A DNA stretch of 64,000 bases from Candidula unifasciata (GCA_905116865.2 CAJHNH020004879.1:764281-828280), one strand, 5' to 3'; shown: positions 44,058-55,070, counted from the stretch's first letter. Numbers and translations are program-made. The notes: a model not told the origin generated them from the letters alone.

Positions 44058-44254
44058 CAGCGGCTCTCAACCTGTGGGTCGCAACCCCTTTGGGGGTCGA
44101 ACGACCCCGTCAGAGACGTCGCCTAAGACCATCGAAAAACGCATATTCTCCGAAGTTTTGCGGTAGCAACGAAATAATTGTATGTTTGGGGGGTCCCCAC
44201 AACATGAGGAACTGTATTAAGGGGTCGCGGCATCAGAAAGGTTGAGAACCACTT
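44058..44254. mobile_element. SPIN-like hAT non-autonomous element (197 bp) with 8-bp target duplication
   Basis: The left end cagcggctctcaacctgtgg is followed by 'gtcgcaacccctttgggggt' and 'cgcctaagaccatcg'. The right end carries 'ccccacaacatgaggaactg', 'tattaaggggtcgcggcat' and 'aggttgagaaccactt'. These blocks are those I know from SPIN (SPACE INVADERS) hAT elements. Flanking 8-mers ctctaggt (44050-44057) and ctctaagt (44255-44262) differ at one base. Neighbouring tandem units show the empty site (gtttgcttcc.gtaa.taaagga). The interior is too short for a transposase. Confidence 0.88.
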
Positions 44255-44833
44255 CTCTAAGTAAAGGACTCCCTTTTTCACGCCACTGGGGTATATGGAG
44301 CCAAAGTAGGAGTGGTATTTTCTCATTGTCATTTCTGTGAGAGACAATAGTTGAATGCGTTTGTCTGTGTCAGCTGGACTAACAATGTGCAGATAGATCT
44401 AGCGTTTGCTTCCCTTAAGTCAAGAAGGACCTGTTCACGATACTGGGCTATGTGGCGCTAGAGGAGAGTAGTATTTTCTTATCATCATTTCGGTAAGAGA
44501 CAAAGGTATTCCGCTCTGGCAGCCGTTCGTTCCTTGTCTCCAGTATCATGCGTTGGTCTGTCGCGGCTTGACTACAAATGTTCTGATGTAGTTCTTGGTT
44601 CCTGTAAATAAAGGAGCTCCTATTCTCTCCACTAGGGTATATGATGCTAGATTTATTTAAGAGACAACACTACCCCTCCCCCTCCCACCTCCCGGCAGCG
44701 GGTCATTGGTTGTCTTCAGCGTCGTGCGTTTTTCCTTCGTGGTTTGACAAACACTGTGCAAACCTAGCGTTTTCTTCCTTCAGGTGAAAAAGAACATATT
44801 TATTCCACTGACGCATGGTACATATGGTGTTCC

Positions 44834-44880
44834 AGTGTTCTCCAACCCAGTGGGCTGCCCGCCTACTGGTCTACTAGGGG
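44834..44880 (+). mobile_element. hAT 5' terminus fragment
   Basis: 'cagtgttctccaacccagtg' + ggctgcccgcc is an hAT-type inverted-repeat end, similar to 47600. No matching right end was found nearby. Confidence 0.5.
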
Positions 44881-44884
44881 TTTG

Positions 44885-45140
44885 GCAATATCAAGAGCTA
44901 CGGCCTGGTTGAAAAACAAAATTATAGCAGAAGGTATGGTACAAGAAAACTGGAATACATCGTGACAGTAGGAAAGCTGGAGGAGAGGAAAGACAGAGGG
45001 AGACCGAGAGAAATGAGCTGGACAGTTTGCCATGATGGCAGGGAAGATCATCTGTGTCAGATTTTATTGAAAATACACGAGACAGAAGGTTGTGGATAGA
45101 CATGACTACCAACACAACACAGCATGGACTTTAAGAAGAA
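44885..45140 (+). pseudogene. non-LTR RT tail (source of the adjacent minisatellite)
   Basis: Reads GKLEERKDRGRPREMSWTVC then 'HDGREDHLCQILLKIHET', the GRxxxGRPRxxW...D tail of LINE RTs. It ends 'gacagaaggttgtggataga' 'catgactaccaacacaacac' 'agcatggactttaagaag'. Confidence 0.78.
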
Positions 45141-45560
45141 GGTTGTGGATAGACATGACTACCAACACAACACAGCATGGACTTTGAGAGGAAGGTTGTG
45201 GATAGACATGGCTACCAACGCAACACAGCATGGACTTTGAGAAGAAGGTTGTGGATAGACATGACTACCAACGCAACACAGCATGGACTTTAAAAAGAAG
45301 GTTGTGGATAGACATGGCTGCCAACGCAACACAGCATGGACTTTGAGAAGAAGGTTGTGGATAGACATGACTACCAACGCAACACAGCATGGACTTTAAG
45401 AAGAAGGTTGTGGATAGACATGGCTACCAACGCAACACAGCATGGACTTTAAAAAGAAGGTTGTGGATAGACATGGCTGCCAACGCAACACAGCATGGAC
45501 TTTAAGAAGAAGGTTGTGGATAGACATGGCTACCAAGGCAACACAGCACGGACTTTAAGA
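45085..45560. repeat. 53-bp minisatellite derived from a LINE 3' end, about 9 units
   Basis: Units start gaaggttgtggatagacatg at 45085, 45138, 45191 and onward every 53 bp, ending catggactttaagaa. The first unit is continuous with the RT tail to its left. A single unamplified relative is at 47.30-47.35 kb. Confidence 0.95.
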
Positions 45561-45732
45561 AGCAGATGGTACAAGGAAAGACATGTAGGTCCCGACCTGT
45601 TGAAAAACAGGCACATAGTATAAGTAACACCCAGGGTGGGAAGGTGCACGAGGCGACATTGCTGGCGAGAGATCGAGTTTCTTTTGGGCGGGACCGTGAT
45701 AAGAGCGACGTTCTGCAAAGGACCTTCTAAAT
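45560..45732 (+). pseudogene. second non-LTR RT tail fragment
   Basis: 'ggcgagagatcgagtttctt' and 'gataagagcgacgttctgca' + aaggacct match the LINE tail at 9.43-9.50 kb on the opposite strand (LARDRxxF...ATFCKGP). Confidence 0.72.
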
Positions 45733-45734
45733 GT

Positions 45735-46335
45735 TGAATATTGAATTGAGAATCGACATCACTCCAGTCTGGACACTCCCATAATTACTCAGTCCCCATC
45801 TTCAGAATCAAGCGAAGAGTTTCAATTCCGATGGTAACTGTAACCGTCTGATTGTATATCCGTCTCATCCTTCCCCTAAGTGTTGAGCGTCGGCCAGATC
45901 CCCTGGTTACTCCTCGCATCGCCATTCTCCTTAGACCGCTTGATCTATCTGCGCCTCCGCACTGTTCACTCGCTCCCAAAGGGACTTTAGAATATCTGAC
46001 TTGTCATACATCAATTCACCACCATGTGGTGCAGAGCCAGCCAGTCTGTCCGACTGCTTATTTCTCAACACACCAGCATGACCTGGAGAAAATATCCAAA
46101 GGATGCTAACTAGCCGGGACCTCTTAAGTAATGCTTGCCACTCAGCAAGAAGCATGTCTGTTTTCACCTTTCTCCTTTCTAATTTACCTCCTGGGCTGTC
46201 AAATCTCGATACAGTTAGAGAAATCATTACAAGGCGGTCTGCTGACAGATCGCCTGCAGCTGTAATCGCACCTGGTAACTTGAAATTACAAAGGGCATAT
46301 TCAACGCGTAAGCTATTGATGCCAACAGCTAACAA
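45735..46335 (-). pseudogene. LINE family F: RNase H domain and 3' end
   Basis: The minus strand is open for about 134 codons. AGDLSADRLVMISLTVSRFD is the second RNase H Asp region, decayed. ILWIFSPGHAGVLRNKQSDR followed by LAGSAPHGG is the PGHAGVxGNExADxLAG motif with three substitutions. Then comes ...ILKSLWERVNSAEAQIDQAV, and, beyond the stop, the family's conserved 3' region to 45735. It is the longest family F copy and ties the 13.3, 20.9, 28.7, 29.4 and 63.9 kb fragments to a retrotransposon. Confidence 0.88.
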
Positions 46336-46339
46336 TAAA

Positions 46340-46555
46340 CAACATATTTAAATGCGAATTGTCAAACTTTACACATACTAAATAAAACTGTGTGGTGCCA
46401 AGACTAGTTCAACGAACAAGCAATTGGAAAATAGTATTTGAGTCTGTAGTTGTGGATATACCCAAAAAAAGTCTGTATTTTATAGAATAAAAAACAAGGC
46501 AAGCAAATACAGAAATTCTAAATAGGAATTAAACCGGCTGAGGTGACGTGAGATG
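46340..46555. other. no recognisable feature
   Basis: AT-rich linker between the LINE relic and the TTC tract. Confidence 0.4.
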
Positions 46556-46566
46556 TTGGTAACGAA

Positions 46567-46778
46567 TCTTTTTCTTCTTCTTCTTCTCTTCTTCAGCTTC
46601 TTCTTCTTCTTCTTCTTCTTCTTCTTCTTCTTCTTCTTCTTCTTCTTCTTCTTCTTCTTCTTCTTCTTCTTCTTCTTCTTCTTCTTCTTCTTCTTCTTCT
46701 TCTTCTTCTTCTTCTTCTTCTTCTTCTTCTTCTTCTTCTTCTTCTTCTTCTCCTTCTTCTTCTGCGTTCATCCGAAGA
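46567..46778 (-). repeat. (TTC)n tract with stub of a SINE A 3' end
   Basis: About 190 bp of TTC followed by ttcttctgcgttcatc, which resembles the first dozen bases of SINE A next to its tail (ttcttcgcgttcacc). It is consistent with a severely 5'-truncated insertion. Confidence 0.8.
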
Positions 46779-46784
46779 TGTGAC

Positions 46785-47150
46785 TGCGTTGTGCGCGTTT
46801 ACAGAGTGGCTGATTAATTTATACCTTTCGGCCAACACATCCGACTTCTGAGGGCATTTCTTGACCGGGTTAACCTTTCCGAGGTACGAAATCTCACGCT
46901 GGGTCGAGTTTTTAAATTGTTCTTTCAAAACTGACCATGGCTCTTAAAATGGGTACCAGCTAGCGTCCTGGGTAGCAACGGCGGCTGGCAGGATGTTGAG
47001 CATATAGCTCAGATAGCGCTGATTAATCTACAAATACATGTGCACGGACCTTACCTCTATCTGACTCACAGATATAACGAGTAATGGGGATGTCTTAACA
47101 GAAACTGAGTCATCAGGACTACTGATTGTTCACATCAAAAGGATACAGCT
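46785..47150. other. no recognisable feature
   Basis: Mixed sequence; nothing identified. Confidence 0.4.
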
Positions 47151-47154
47151 TCAT

Positions 47155-47352
47155 TCTTTCGTCATGTCAGGGTGACGATGGGAAAGCTGTAGGGGGCAAA
47201 AGAGGCCGTGTGATATCGTGAACGAAGATGCTGGGCAGTTTGAAATCATGGCATGGATGTTTATTTGTGTCAGAAATTATTGAAAGTACACAAGACAGAA
47301 GGTTGTGCGCAGAATATGATTACCAACGCCACATGATCTATATTAAGAAGAA
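47155..47352 (+). pseudogene. non-LTR RT tail, single-unit relative of the 45 kb minisatellite source
   Basis: 'gatgggaaagctgtaggggg', 'aaattattgaaagtacacaa', 'gacagaaggttgtgcgcaga', then 'accaacgccacatgatctat' + attaagaagaag. The same segment that is amplified at 45.1-45.5 kb occurs once here and ends in AAG repeats. Confidence 0.75.
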
Positions 47353-47599
47353 GAATGTTTCCTACACAGAAACTCGGCTAACTTCGTACATGATAGAGTT
47401 TTGTGGGTTCTCCCCCCCCCCCCTTTTTCGTATGATCTTAACATTCCCTTTTTGTTTCATGCTGTACTGCATACAGTGAGCCTTAACAAACCTACTTGCC
47501 TCAAGATAATCTACTGAGTTGATTTATCCAAACACTAGCCCTGTTGACAAGACAGATATCATACCATTAGACATTCGCAAGCAGATTCAGTCTTTAGAC

Positions 47600-47765
47600 C
47601 AGTGTTCTTCAACCAGTGGGCCGGGGCAGAAAAGTTCGGGTTGGCCGTCACAAATTTATGTATAATCTTGTAACGGAGTAGAGCATGACCTTTCTCTACA
47701 TTCCCCCCCCCCCCCCCCTTTTTTTTCCCCACACACACACCCACGATTACAGTCAGTGGAATTAC
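47600..47765 (+). mobile_element. hAT 5' terminus, remainder undetermined
   Basis: 'cagtgttcttcaaccagtgg' + gccggggcag matches the inverted-repeat type of the 26.57 kb hAT element. A poly-C/poly-T run follows. No right end was identified up to 48.9 kb, and no readable transposase. Confidence 0.55.
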
Positions 47766-47769
47766 CTAC

Positions 47770-48845
47770 ACAAGGTTAAAAATTAAAAAAAAAAACATGT
47801 TTTTTTTTTCAATGTTAGTTTAGTATCCTTTACGTGATTTTGCAGAACCAACCTAAGCATTTTTTTTTTTTTTTTTGGCTGCGTGGTTTTTTTATGCAAA
47901 TTTTACGTTCAGTAGTTTGTCACTTCTGTTGAGTGGTAAACTCTCTGTACCACTATCTAAACCAGTGCAAGACAAATCGTCCGCAACTGTCGTCGAGCAC
48001 AGCATCCCGGAATTACGAAGGGCGCTCGTAACGCCTAAGCCACAGACGCTGACGTGAAAGTCAAGCAGGTACAAATTCAAGAAGCCTGATTAGCCACACA
48101 AAAACAGTTTTGTCAGGGCACCCGATGGTTACATAGCTTGTGTTCCAGTCTGTGCTGGGAGAAATGAAGGCATCTCAGAGAGTGGCCTTTTGATTCGGGC
48201 ACTACATTGCTGCAGAAAGGAAAAAAAAGAAAAAAGAAAGAAAAGAAAAAACATTTAACACAAGTCACCTTTTAAAATTCTTAGCTGAAATCTTTGATAA
48301 AAATTTCATTGAAAGTGAGGATCTTCGTAAATTAAACCTTTAGATTAATAATCCCTTTTTATCAGATGTAAGAACTTGCAGGCCTGATTATCATGACAAA
48401 GAAAAGCTGTCTTGTGATATCACTGTTGTGTCCACAAAATAATTGCAATATTTGTCTGCGTTTGGGGTTTAAAGTCAATAGACTGTTGGTCGTTTTGTGT
48501 GAAAAGACTCTCTCAACCATTTAAGTAATTAAGAAAAATTGTCATTTAAAAAAAAAGAAGAAGAAATTAAATGGATGTTATTGTAGGGTTCCATCTATCA
48601 GAAACAACCCTCCCCCATCCACTTATATCAGATTTTCTAACCTCCAAGCAGCAATAGATGTGAATTAGCTAAAAATTTGAAATCTCATTACAGAGAAACT
48701 GCTGTTTGCATTTGGCTTTGTTCCTGTGTTCAGATTGTTTTAGACTACTATCGAGAGGAATCAATTCAGTTTCAACTCTTTATCATATTGTTGATGTAAC
48801 TCTATAGTAATGCACCTTGGAGATAGAGCGAAATGTGCCTGACAA
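47770..48845. other. no gene identified
   Basis: Contains poly-T and poly-A runs. It might be the decayed interior of the hAT element to its left, but no transposase motif survives that I can recognise. Confidence 0.35.
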
Positions 48846-48849
48846 TATG

Positions 48850-49000
48850 CTATTACAACTACTACTACCACCACACCACCATCACCACAACTAGTACTGC
48901 TGCTTCTGTTGCTGCAACAACAACTACTACTACCACTCCTGCTGTTGCTGCTGTTTCTACTACAACAACTACTACTGCTGCTGCTGCTCTACTACAACGT
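48850..49000. repeat. imperfect (ACT/ACC/GCT)n trinucleotide tract
   Basis: Cryptically simple CTA/CCA/GCT sequence. The following 49.0-49.98 kb has no recognisable feature apart from poly-T at about 49185. Confidence 0.8.
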
Positions 49001-49998
49001 TTTAATCTTTGATAAAACGTCTCGTATTAACTTTGTTACATTATAGAAGTTGCGTTGTGCTGTAGCTGTATTCATCTTTCCCCTTTCCGTTCTTTAAGTG
49101 TCCAAGTCATAGTTTGTGATAAGTAAATTCTTTTCTTGATACCAGCTCAGCTGAAGTCATTCTCGTTTCGTTCATTCGTAGTTTTCTTTTTTTTTTTTAA
49201 ACATACTAGGCCACGTTAAGCCCCGCTGAAGTCAGCAACGGTTATAATTGTGATCTAGTTTTATTTGCGTCTAGTTCAATAGCTAAGATCGTTTGTAGTG
49301 CCTATAGTTGTGGTTTATTGTCCCTATGTGAAATGTCATTTCTAAACATGACTGGGTTCGCTCTGTTAGTCTTGTGGTGCCGGTTCTGTTTTGTATGTCA
49401 CACCCCTATTGTCAACACTGCTATTTAACTAGACTATTATCTGGCTGCTGTTATAGGCTGTTCTAAATATAACATCGTAACAGCATAACAGCACTCATGC
49501 TTCCACACCCTGCCCTTCACATCCGGGGCCTGCCGTCACTCAACTACTTAACTACCAACCATTAGACACTGGTGACCTTTCACTTGACCTCTCGCGCAGT
49601 CAGGTCAGGGTGACCACAGAGTCTGAAGATAATTCACTCCGGTGGCCGTGGCTGTTTGCCTTGGTCCGTCTTGACACGAATGATCTTTGAAACAGGATCT
49701 GGTTATTATGTAATCATCATCGTCATCTTAAAGTGCCTTAAACATCACATAGGGCTCGCAGGCTAGTACTTCATGCATGCAATCCTTTCAATAGCATAGA
49801 TGGAACCCAGCCCAGCGTCTTGGGCCTCTCTTATTGACGGCTGTTTTATCATTTCTCTTAAACATTCTATCCTCAGTCCATTTTCTGTGTCTGTTTAGTG
49901 AATGTTCTCGACTCGTTTCTCCTCATAGTGGGCCTAGTATATGCTATCTTCGTCTCGCCAACCCCCCCACCCTTTTTTTTTTCCCCATAACTGTTATA

Positions 49999-50365
49999 TA
50001 ATACACAGAACTCCCCGCGTGGGTTCCGGCACAATGGGGGGGGGTGGTGGTGGATACTGCTCCATACAAGGCATGTCGTACAAGGCGATCAATGAGAGGT
50101 GTCTGCCAGAGAGGCTTTGAACCAACAGTCTGCATACAAGTAAGCCAGATCATTCAAATGGATATGCATGCAAAATTAAAATTCTAGAACAAGATCAAAG
50201 TCCAGAAATGAACGAACAACCAGAACTTTCCGCCAGAGTTTACAGTCGGGAAACGCCAAGAAGAAGAAGAAGAAAAAGAAGAAGAAGAAGAAGAAGAAGC
50301 AGAAGAAGAAGAAGAAGAAGAAGAAGAAGAAGAAGAAGAAGAAGAAGAAGAAGATCTAATACACA
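49999..50365 (+). repeat. SINE A copy with (GAA)n tail and 9-bp target-site duplication
   Basis: The head 'ccccgcgtgggttccggcac' and body to 'gagtttacagtcgggaaacg' are followed by an approximately 90-bp GAA tail. Direct repeats taatacaca lie at 49999-50007 and 50357-50365, outside the head and the tail, showing that the GAA tract was inside the inserted unit. Confidence 0.92.
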
Positions 50366-50439
50366 ACATAGAGGTGTATCCGTGAAAACAGGTCAAAGGA
50401 AACATGGTCATACACAGCACATACGATGGGAAAATCAGT

Positions 50440-51275
50440 AAAAGAGGACAGCGGGTCTTACCAGAAAACTACGTCAACCATGACTATGCAGATAACCGCT
50501 GCTTCTAGAGCCCTAGCACGGAGAGTGGAAAAAGCAGTCAGCCATGCAGTAATCGTACTAGACTCTGTGACCATACTTCCGAAAATCACAACATTTAGTA
50601 AACGCTCTGAATGGGTAGATGGGCAGAAATCGCACTTAACTTTTCTCAAATGGATCTACGTAAAGGTAAAGTCGGGAGATGTGAACCAGCGTCAATACAC
50701 AAGGTTATTAACCATAAGTGCTCTGTCCCCAGTACGGCCAGCTGATAAGAAAATGTCCGCCTGTGTCGCCGTCTGCACGAGACTCTGTAGCTACAGCGAC
50801 GTTCTTCCATTTACACAAGAGTGTTAACTCTGGTAGCCAATTCCTAGAGGCTGTGTGAACTCCAGAAACCACCCGATTTCGAATACCGACCGTTGGCTGC
50901 AGCGAGTAGCAGCTGAATTTGAAAGCGAGTCTCCTATCGACTGCGTTATCGCTGCTCCTAAATGGATTCACACACCCCTAAAATGCCGGCCTAAAAGGTA
51001 ACGAACGAGCTCACCAACCAGCAATCATTGCACCAAAGCATGCGGAAAGAAGCACAGAGACCGCTAATAAAATCAATGTTGTATGGACAACACTTGTGGA
51101 TTATAGGAATCTGTGACACTAACATGAACGCGTGAGTAGGCGTAAAACATGGTGAAGCACGTCTAAACCGCCTTCAAGATTGAGATAGGAAACTTTATAA
51201 TCAACTCTTTATTGGAACAATCAGTAGAGGTACCTTAGAGTGTTTAACTTCATCGGGCGATACAGCAGCCATAAG
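50440..51275 (+). pseudogene. non-LTR retrotransposon RNase H relic split by SINE G
   Basis: The left part reads TMTMQITAASRALARRVEKA then VSHAVIVLDSVTILPKI (the RNase H 'xAExxAIxxAL...VIxTDS' region) and FLKWIY. After the SINE it reads AGLKGNERAHQPA (GxxGNExAD motif), then LNRLQ and RKLYNQLFIGTISRGTLEC, the C-terminal end. Stops and frameshifts are present. Confidence 0.8.
50648..50971 (-). repeat. SINE G copy with 12-bp target-site duplication
   Basis: SINE body 50660-50959, antisense to the LINE it sits in. It is flanked by aaatggatctac (50648-50659) and aaatggattcac (50960-50971), which differ by two adjacent bases. The head is at the right: reverse complement 'gcagtcgataggagactcgc', B-box-like 'ggtattcgaaatc'. 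Confidence 0.88.
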
Positions 51276-51411
51276 GATGTCCAGTGTCCAGTGACGTCGA
51301 CTGTGATAACACAACATTAAAGCCATTGAAACAGCATCTTAAACATTTTTAAACACGTCTACACAGGAACATATTTTGGTATTTCAAAATAAAATAAAAA
51401 ATATGGGTTTT

Positions 51412-51725
51412 TCTTCTTTTAAGCGGTTACCTATTGTTAACAGCGGTGGAAGACTTGATTGTTTGTCCATTTCTAGACTTTAGTCTTGTTTAAAAACTTG
51501 AATTTTTCGTGCACATCTGCTTTCTAAATCTCGCTTATCCATTTGCTATGTAAAGTGATGTGCACGCAAAACTCAAGTTATGAAAGACAACGAAAGTACA
51601 GAAGTGGACAGACAACCAGAACTTTCCTTTTGTTTTTTGATGAACTTGGAAAAGAAAAAGCACATGCAGACTGTTGGTTCTTTACCTCTCACCAGTGCCA
51701 GGTTAACAGCCAGAGAGGCTCTAAG
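51412..51725 (-). repeat. SINE A copy (old, rearranged)
   Basis: 'gcggtggaagacttgattgt' + ttgtccatttctagactttagtc, with a partly inverted second fragment ('acttccgtc'-side 'gacaaccagaactttcc' in sense orientation at about 51607). Probably two old copies joined. Confidence 0.6.
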
Positions 51726-51804
51726 CGCCGAAAAGACAGGCCTGCCCTAACACCCCCACCCTTTGAAAATCATGTAAGTTTGTTCGTTCGTCTCGTTCGT
51801 TCGT

Positions 51805-51835
51805 GTCTCTCTCTCTCTCTCTCTCTCTCACTCTG

Positions 51836-51880
<45 letters not shown>

Positions 51881-51915
51881 GACACTACACACACACACAC
51901 ATATACACACAACTG
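51805..51915. repeat. (CT)n then (AC)n microsatellites
   Basis: CT with CA/CG breaks to about 51880, then (AC)n. A second (AC)n lies at about 52073-52125 and poly-C runs lie at about 52050 and 52258-52276. Confidence 0.93.
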
Positions 51916-52279
51916 CAACAATAACTCCCACCCTACCTCCACTTCAGTTTTAATCAACCCGACAAGTACTTCAGTCTTCATCCGGGAGTCACAACTCATT
52001 ACAGTCTGCAACATTTTCGCGCACACAGCCAAACAAAGCGGTGCACAGTCTCCCCCCCCCCCCCGGGGTTCCATACACACACGCACACACACACGCACAC
52101 ACACACACACAAACACACACACCACTGTACAAATAAAATTACTTGAAACAACCAACATAAAGCTAGGTACTTTCTATATGTGTTTTTAAAAGTATAATAA
52201 AAGAATCATAAATTGATCCTTACGGGATTTTAAAAAAGTTTACTCAACCACCACACCGCCCCCCCCCCCCCCCCCCGCC

Positions 52280-52590
52280 ATTCTCAGCCCCTTCCCCGCC
52301 CCCTCCCTCAGTTCAAAGACAACACATGGGCTTTCTTTGGGAGAACAGCAGACGTCGAACTGCGAGAAAGTCTTCAGTGGCGCAGCCCGCCACAAACAAC
52401 AGAGTGCACACCGGCCCCGTCGCCATTTCAGCAGGGCTGGCGAAGTTGGCACTTTCGTGCAAAATTTCGACATTTGACCCTTTTCGACAAAAAAAAAATT
52501 CTTTTGGTACCACGCGCGATATGTTGGTACGTAGTAGAAATTTTGCATCGATATTTCAAATGTGGAGATGAAAATCGCTTCTGAATAACA
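52280..52590. other. GC-balanced unique-looking segment, unassigned
   Basis: Base composition is unlike the neighbours ('acaccggccccgtcgccatt', 'gtaccacgcgcgatatgttg'). Short overlapping ORFs on both strands have no recognisable motif. It may be an exon, a conserved element or a fragment of an unknown transposon. Confidence 0.3.
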
Positions 52591-52904
52591 ATAAGAATAA
52601 AGATTTATACTTATCTTTAGGCATTACCACTTTCGTTACTTCAAACTAAATGCACTGATGAGATCAAAGTTATTGCTCCAAAGTATTACTTGTACATAGT
52701 AGAAGCCGCTACAACAGCTTTGTAACAAACAGGGATAAACAAAATAGTATAGCAGGTTGTGATAGACAAAGAATTGAAATTCTGATCAAATATATGGTAA
52801 GCTAAACAAAAATATATATAATGTGCATGTGTGTGTGTGTTAAAAACTTAATAACTAGTTTTTAAAATTGAACATGACAATAGCTCACAGAAGCCAGCTT
52901 CAGG

Positions 52905-53300
52905 TCTCAGAAATGAGATATCTGAGAAAGGTGGTCAAAGTGACAAAAAGTGACAAAGTCGGCAATCAGACGATACGTCAAGATCTTGATACCCAGTCCT
53001 TACAAACCTGAGTGGACCAGTCACAGTTACGATGGTTTGGACATGTTTGCAAAATGGGAGAAAATCGGCCACCATGGCTGGCATGGGAGGCTAAGAACCA
53101 GGGAACCAGACCTCCAGGACGACCCAGGGTGCGCTGGGAAGACAATATCCGACAGTCCATAACTGACAGAGGACTGAAATGGAACAAAACCAGAAAAAAA
53201 ACTGCTGATAGAGACGTCTGGCGATCTCTCTGGCAAACCTCTACACCCCAAGGTAGAAGAGGATCGACTAAGTATGTAAGTCGAGATAAATTAGGTACTA
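52905..53300 (+). pseudogene. non-LTR RT C-terminal tail, well preserved
   Basis: The frame reads DQSQLRWFGHVCKMGENRPP, then WLAWEAKNQGTRPPGRPRVR, then WEDNIRQSITDRGLKWNKTR and ADRDVWRSLWQTSTPQGRRG. This is the complete LRWFGHVxRM...GRPRxxWxD...G....A.DRxxWRxL signature of RTE-like LINE C-termini. Upstream parts are lost. Confidence 0.88.
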
Positions 53301-53724
53301 TTCTCAAAATAATTTCGGCAGCCCTGCACACCAGCCGACAGAAAAAAAATGTGGGGTGGGGGAGGGCGGGGGGCGATGGCGTAACCTGAAATGCATGTAG
53401 AGCAGTAGTTGCGGTAGTTGACTAGTTTCTCTTGTGCATGTGTGCAGTACTGCACTCCCTGAAGGATCCAGCCTGAGGTATAGTTTCATTGCTATACGCT
53501 GGGGGTGAAGGAACCATTAAAAATAGTTTTTTTGTTTGTTTTTGTTGTCGTGGTGTAAGGAGGAGATTGCGCGCATTAGGGTACTTTTTATGTAACCAAG
53601 TCGCGCCTTGCCTTACAAGATAGTTAGAAAATATGTAGGTTAGTTAGTTTAGTGTTGGTCCGTTGGTTAGTTAGGTTAGTTAGCTAGTAAGTTGGTTAGT
53701 TGGTTAGCTGGTTAGTTTAGTTAG

Positions 53725-54228
53725 CTTGCGAAAGGTCCGTAAGTCGGAGGAGAATTCAGCGGTTCAAAGGGCTAGGAATATAGCCAGTCTTACAGGTCTT
53801 CAAAGAACAACAAATGAAGTGATTTGGACACCTAACGAGAATACCCTGGTACTATCTGCTACAGCGAGCCACATTGAAACGTTACAACCGGTATACAGCG
53901 AGTGGAAGACCTCGGAAAATAGGGAGTGGTGGCATTAAGAACAGATTTACAGAAATGAACATCAGTCTTAATAGTGCTCTTGGCAGAGCTCATTAAAGAA
54001 TGCTACATCTCCGCCCAGGACTTCGGTGAGGTACAAGGTGGAAGAGAAGAAGGAGGAGGAGGAGAAGAAGAAGAGAAGAAGAAGAAGAAGAAGAAGAAGA
54101 AGAAGAAGAAGAAGAAGAAGAAGAAGAAGAAGAAGAAGAAGAAGAAGAAGAAGAAGAAGAAGAAGAAGAAGAAGAAGAAGAAGAAGAAGAAGAAGAAGAA
54201 GAAGAAGAAGAAGAAGAAGAAGAAGAAG

Positions 54229-54256
<28 letters not shown>
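53725..54256 (+). pseudogene. 5'-truncated LINE with approximately 205-bp (GAA)n tail inserted in the TTAG array
   Basis: Contains decayed RT tail text (GHLTRIP..., KRYNRYTASGRPRK, then SLNSALGRAH). It ends in a (GAA)n tail at about 54050-54256. Identical agtttagttag strings at 53714-53724 and 54257-54267 look like a target duplication, with the caution that the target itself is repetitive. Confidence 0.75.
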
Positions 54257-54259
<3 letters not shown>

Positions 54260-54281
54260 TTAGTTAGTTAGTTATTTTAGT

Positions 54282-54562
54282 TAGTTCTTCTTCTTCTTTC
54301 TTCTTTGAGTTCACCAGCTGTAAACTCTGGCGGAAGATTCTGGTTGTTTATCCACTTTTGTACTGCAGTCCTGTTCCAGAACCTGAGTGTTGCGTGTGCA
54401 TCTGTTTTACAGATCTAACTCATTTGTATGCAGACTGCTGGTTCCTTGCACTCCGACTTCAAAGGAAGTTCCCAATTAGTCGACTCTTACGACATGCTTT
54501 TGGGTAGGCAGTGGGTCTATTCTTGTTTTCCCTACATCAGGGCCCCAGAACCCACACGGGGA
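54282..54562 (-). repeat. SINE A copy inserted in the TTAG array
   Basis: Near-consensus antisense copy with a short TTC tail, flanked on both sides by tttagttagtt. Confidence 0.92.
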
Positions 54563-54733
54563 TTTAGTTAGTTAATTAATTAGTTTAGTAGTTAGCTAAT
54601 TAGTTTTAGTTAGTTAGTTATTTTAGTTAGATAATTATTTAGTTAGTAGCTTAGTTAGTTAGTTATTTAGTTATTTAGTTAGTCAGTCAGTCAGTCAGTC
54701 AGCCAACCAGTCAGTCAGTTAGTTAGTTAGTTG

Positions 54734-54792
<59 letters not shown>

Positions 54793-54806
54793 GGTTAGTT
54801 AGTTAG

Positions 54807-54890
<84 letters not shown>

Positions 54891-55018
54891 CAGCCAGCCA
54901 ACCAGTCAGTCAGTCATTTAGTTAGTTAGTTAATTGGTTAGTTAGTTAGTTGGTTAGTTAGCTAGCTAGTTAGTTAGTCAGCCAACTAGTCAGTCAGTCA
55001 GTCAGCTAGTTAGTTAGC

Positions 55019-55070
<52 letters not shown>

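Larger units (their letters stand above)
43125..44832. repeat. diverged 170-200-bp tandem repeat invaded by transposons
   Basis: Recurring order 'cgttcgt.tccagtatt..acgta', 'agcaggttgactaacaatgt', 'gtttgcttcctgtaaataaa', 'ggacc...ttcacg.cactgg', 'gtgctagagaagagta'. Units start near 43.13, 43.33, 43.97, 44.34, 44.51 and 44.69 kb. Two units hold insertions (SINE C and SPIN-like hAT). Confidence 0.85.

Noticed and set aside
45070..45560. Possible CRISPR-like array of 53-bp repeats
   Set aside because: Units are contiguous with no variable spacers, and the window is eukaryotic; it is a minisatellite derived from a LINE end.
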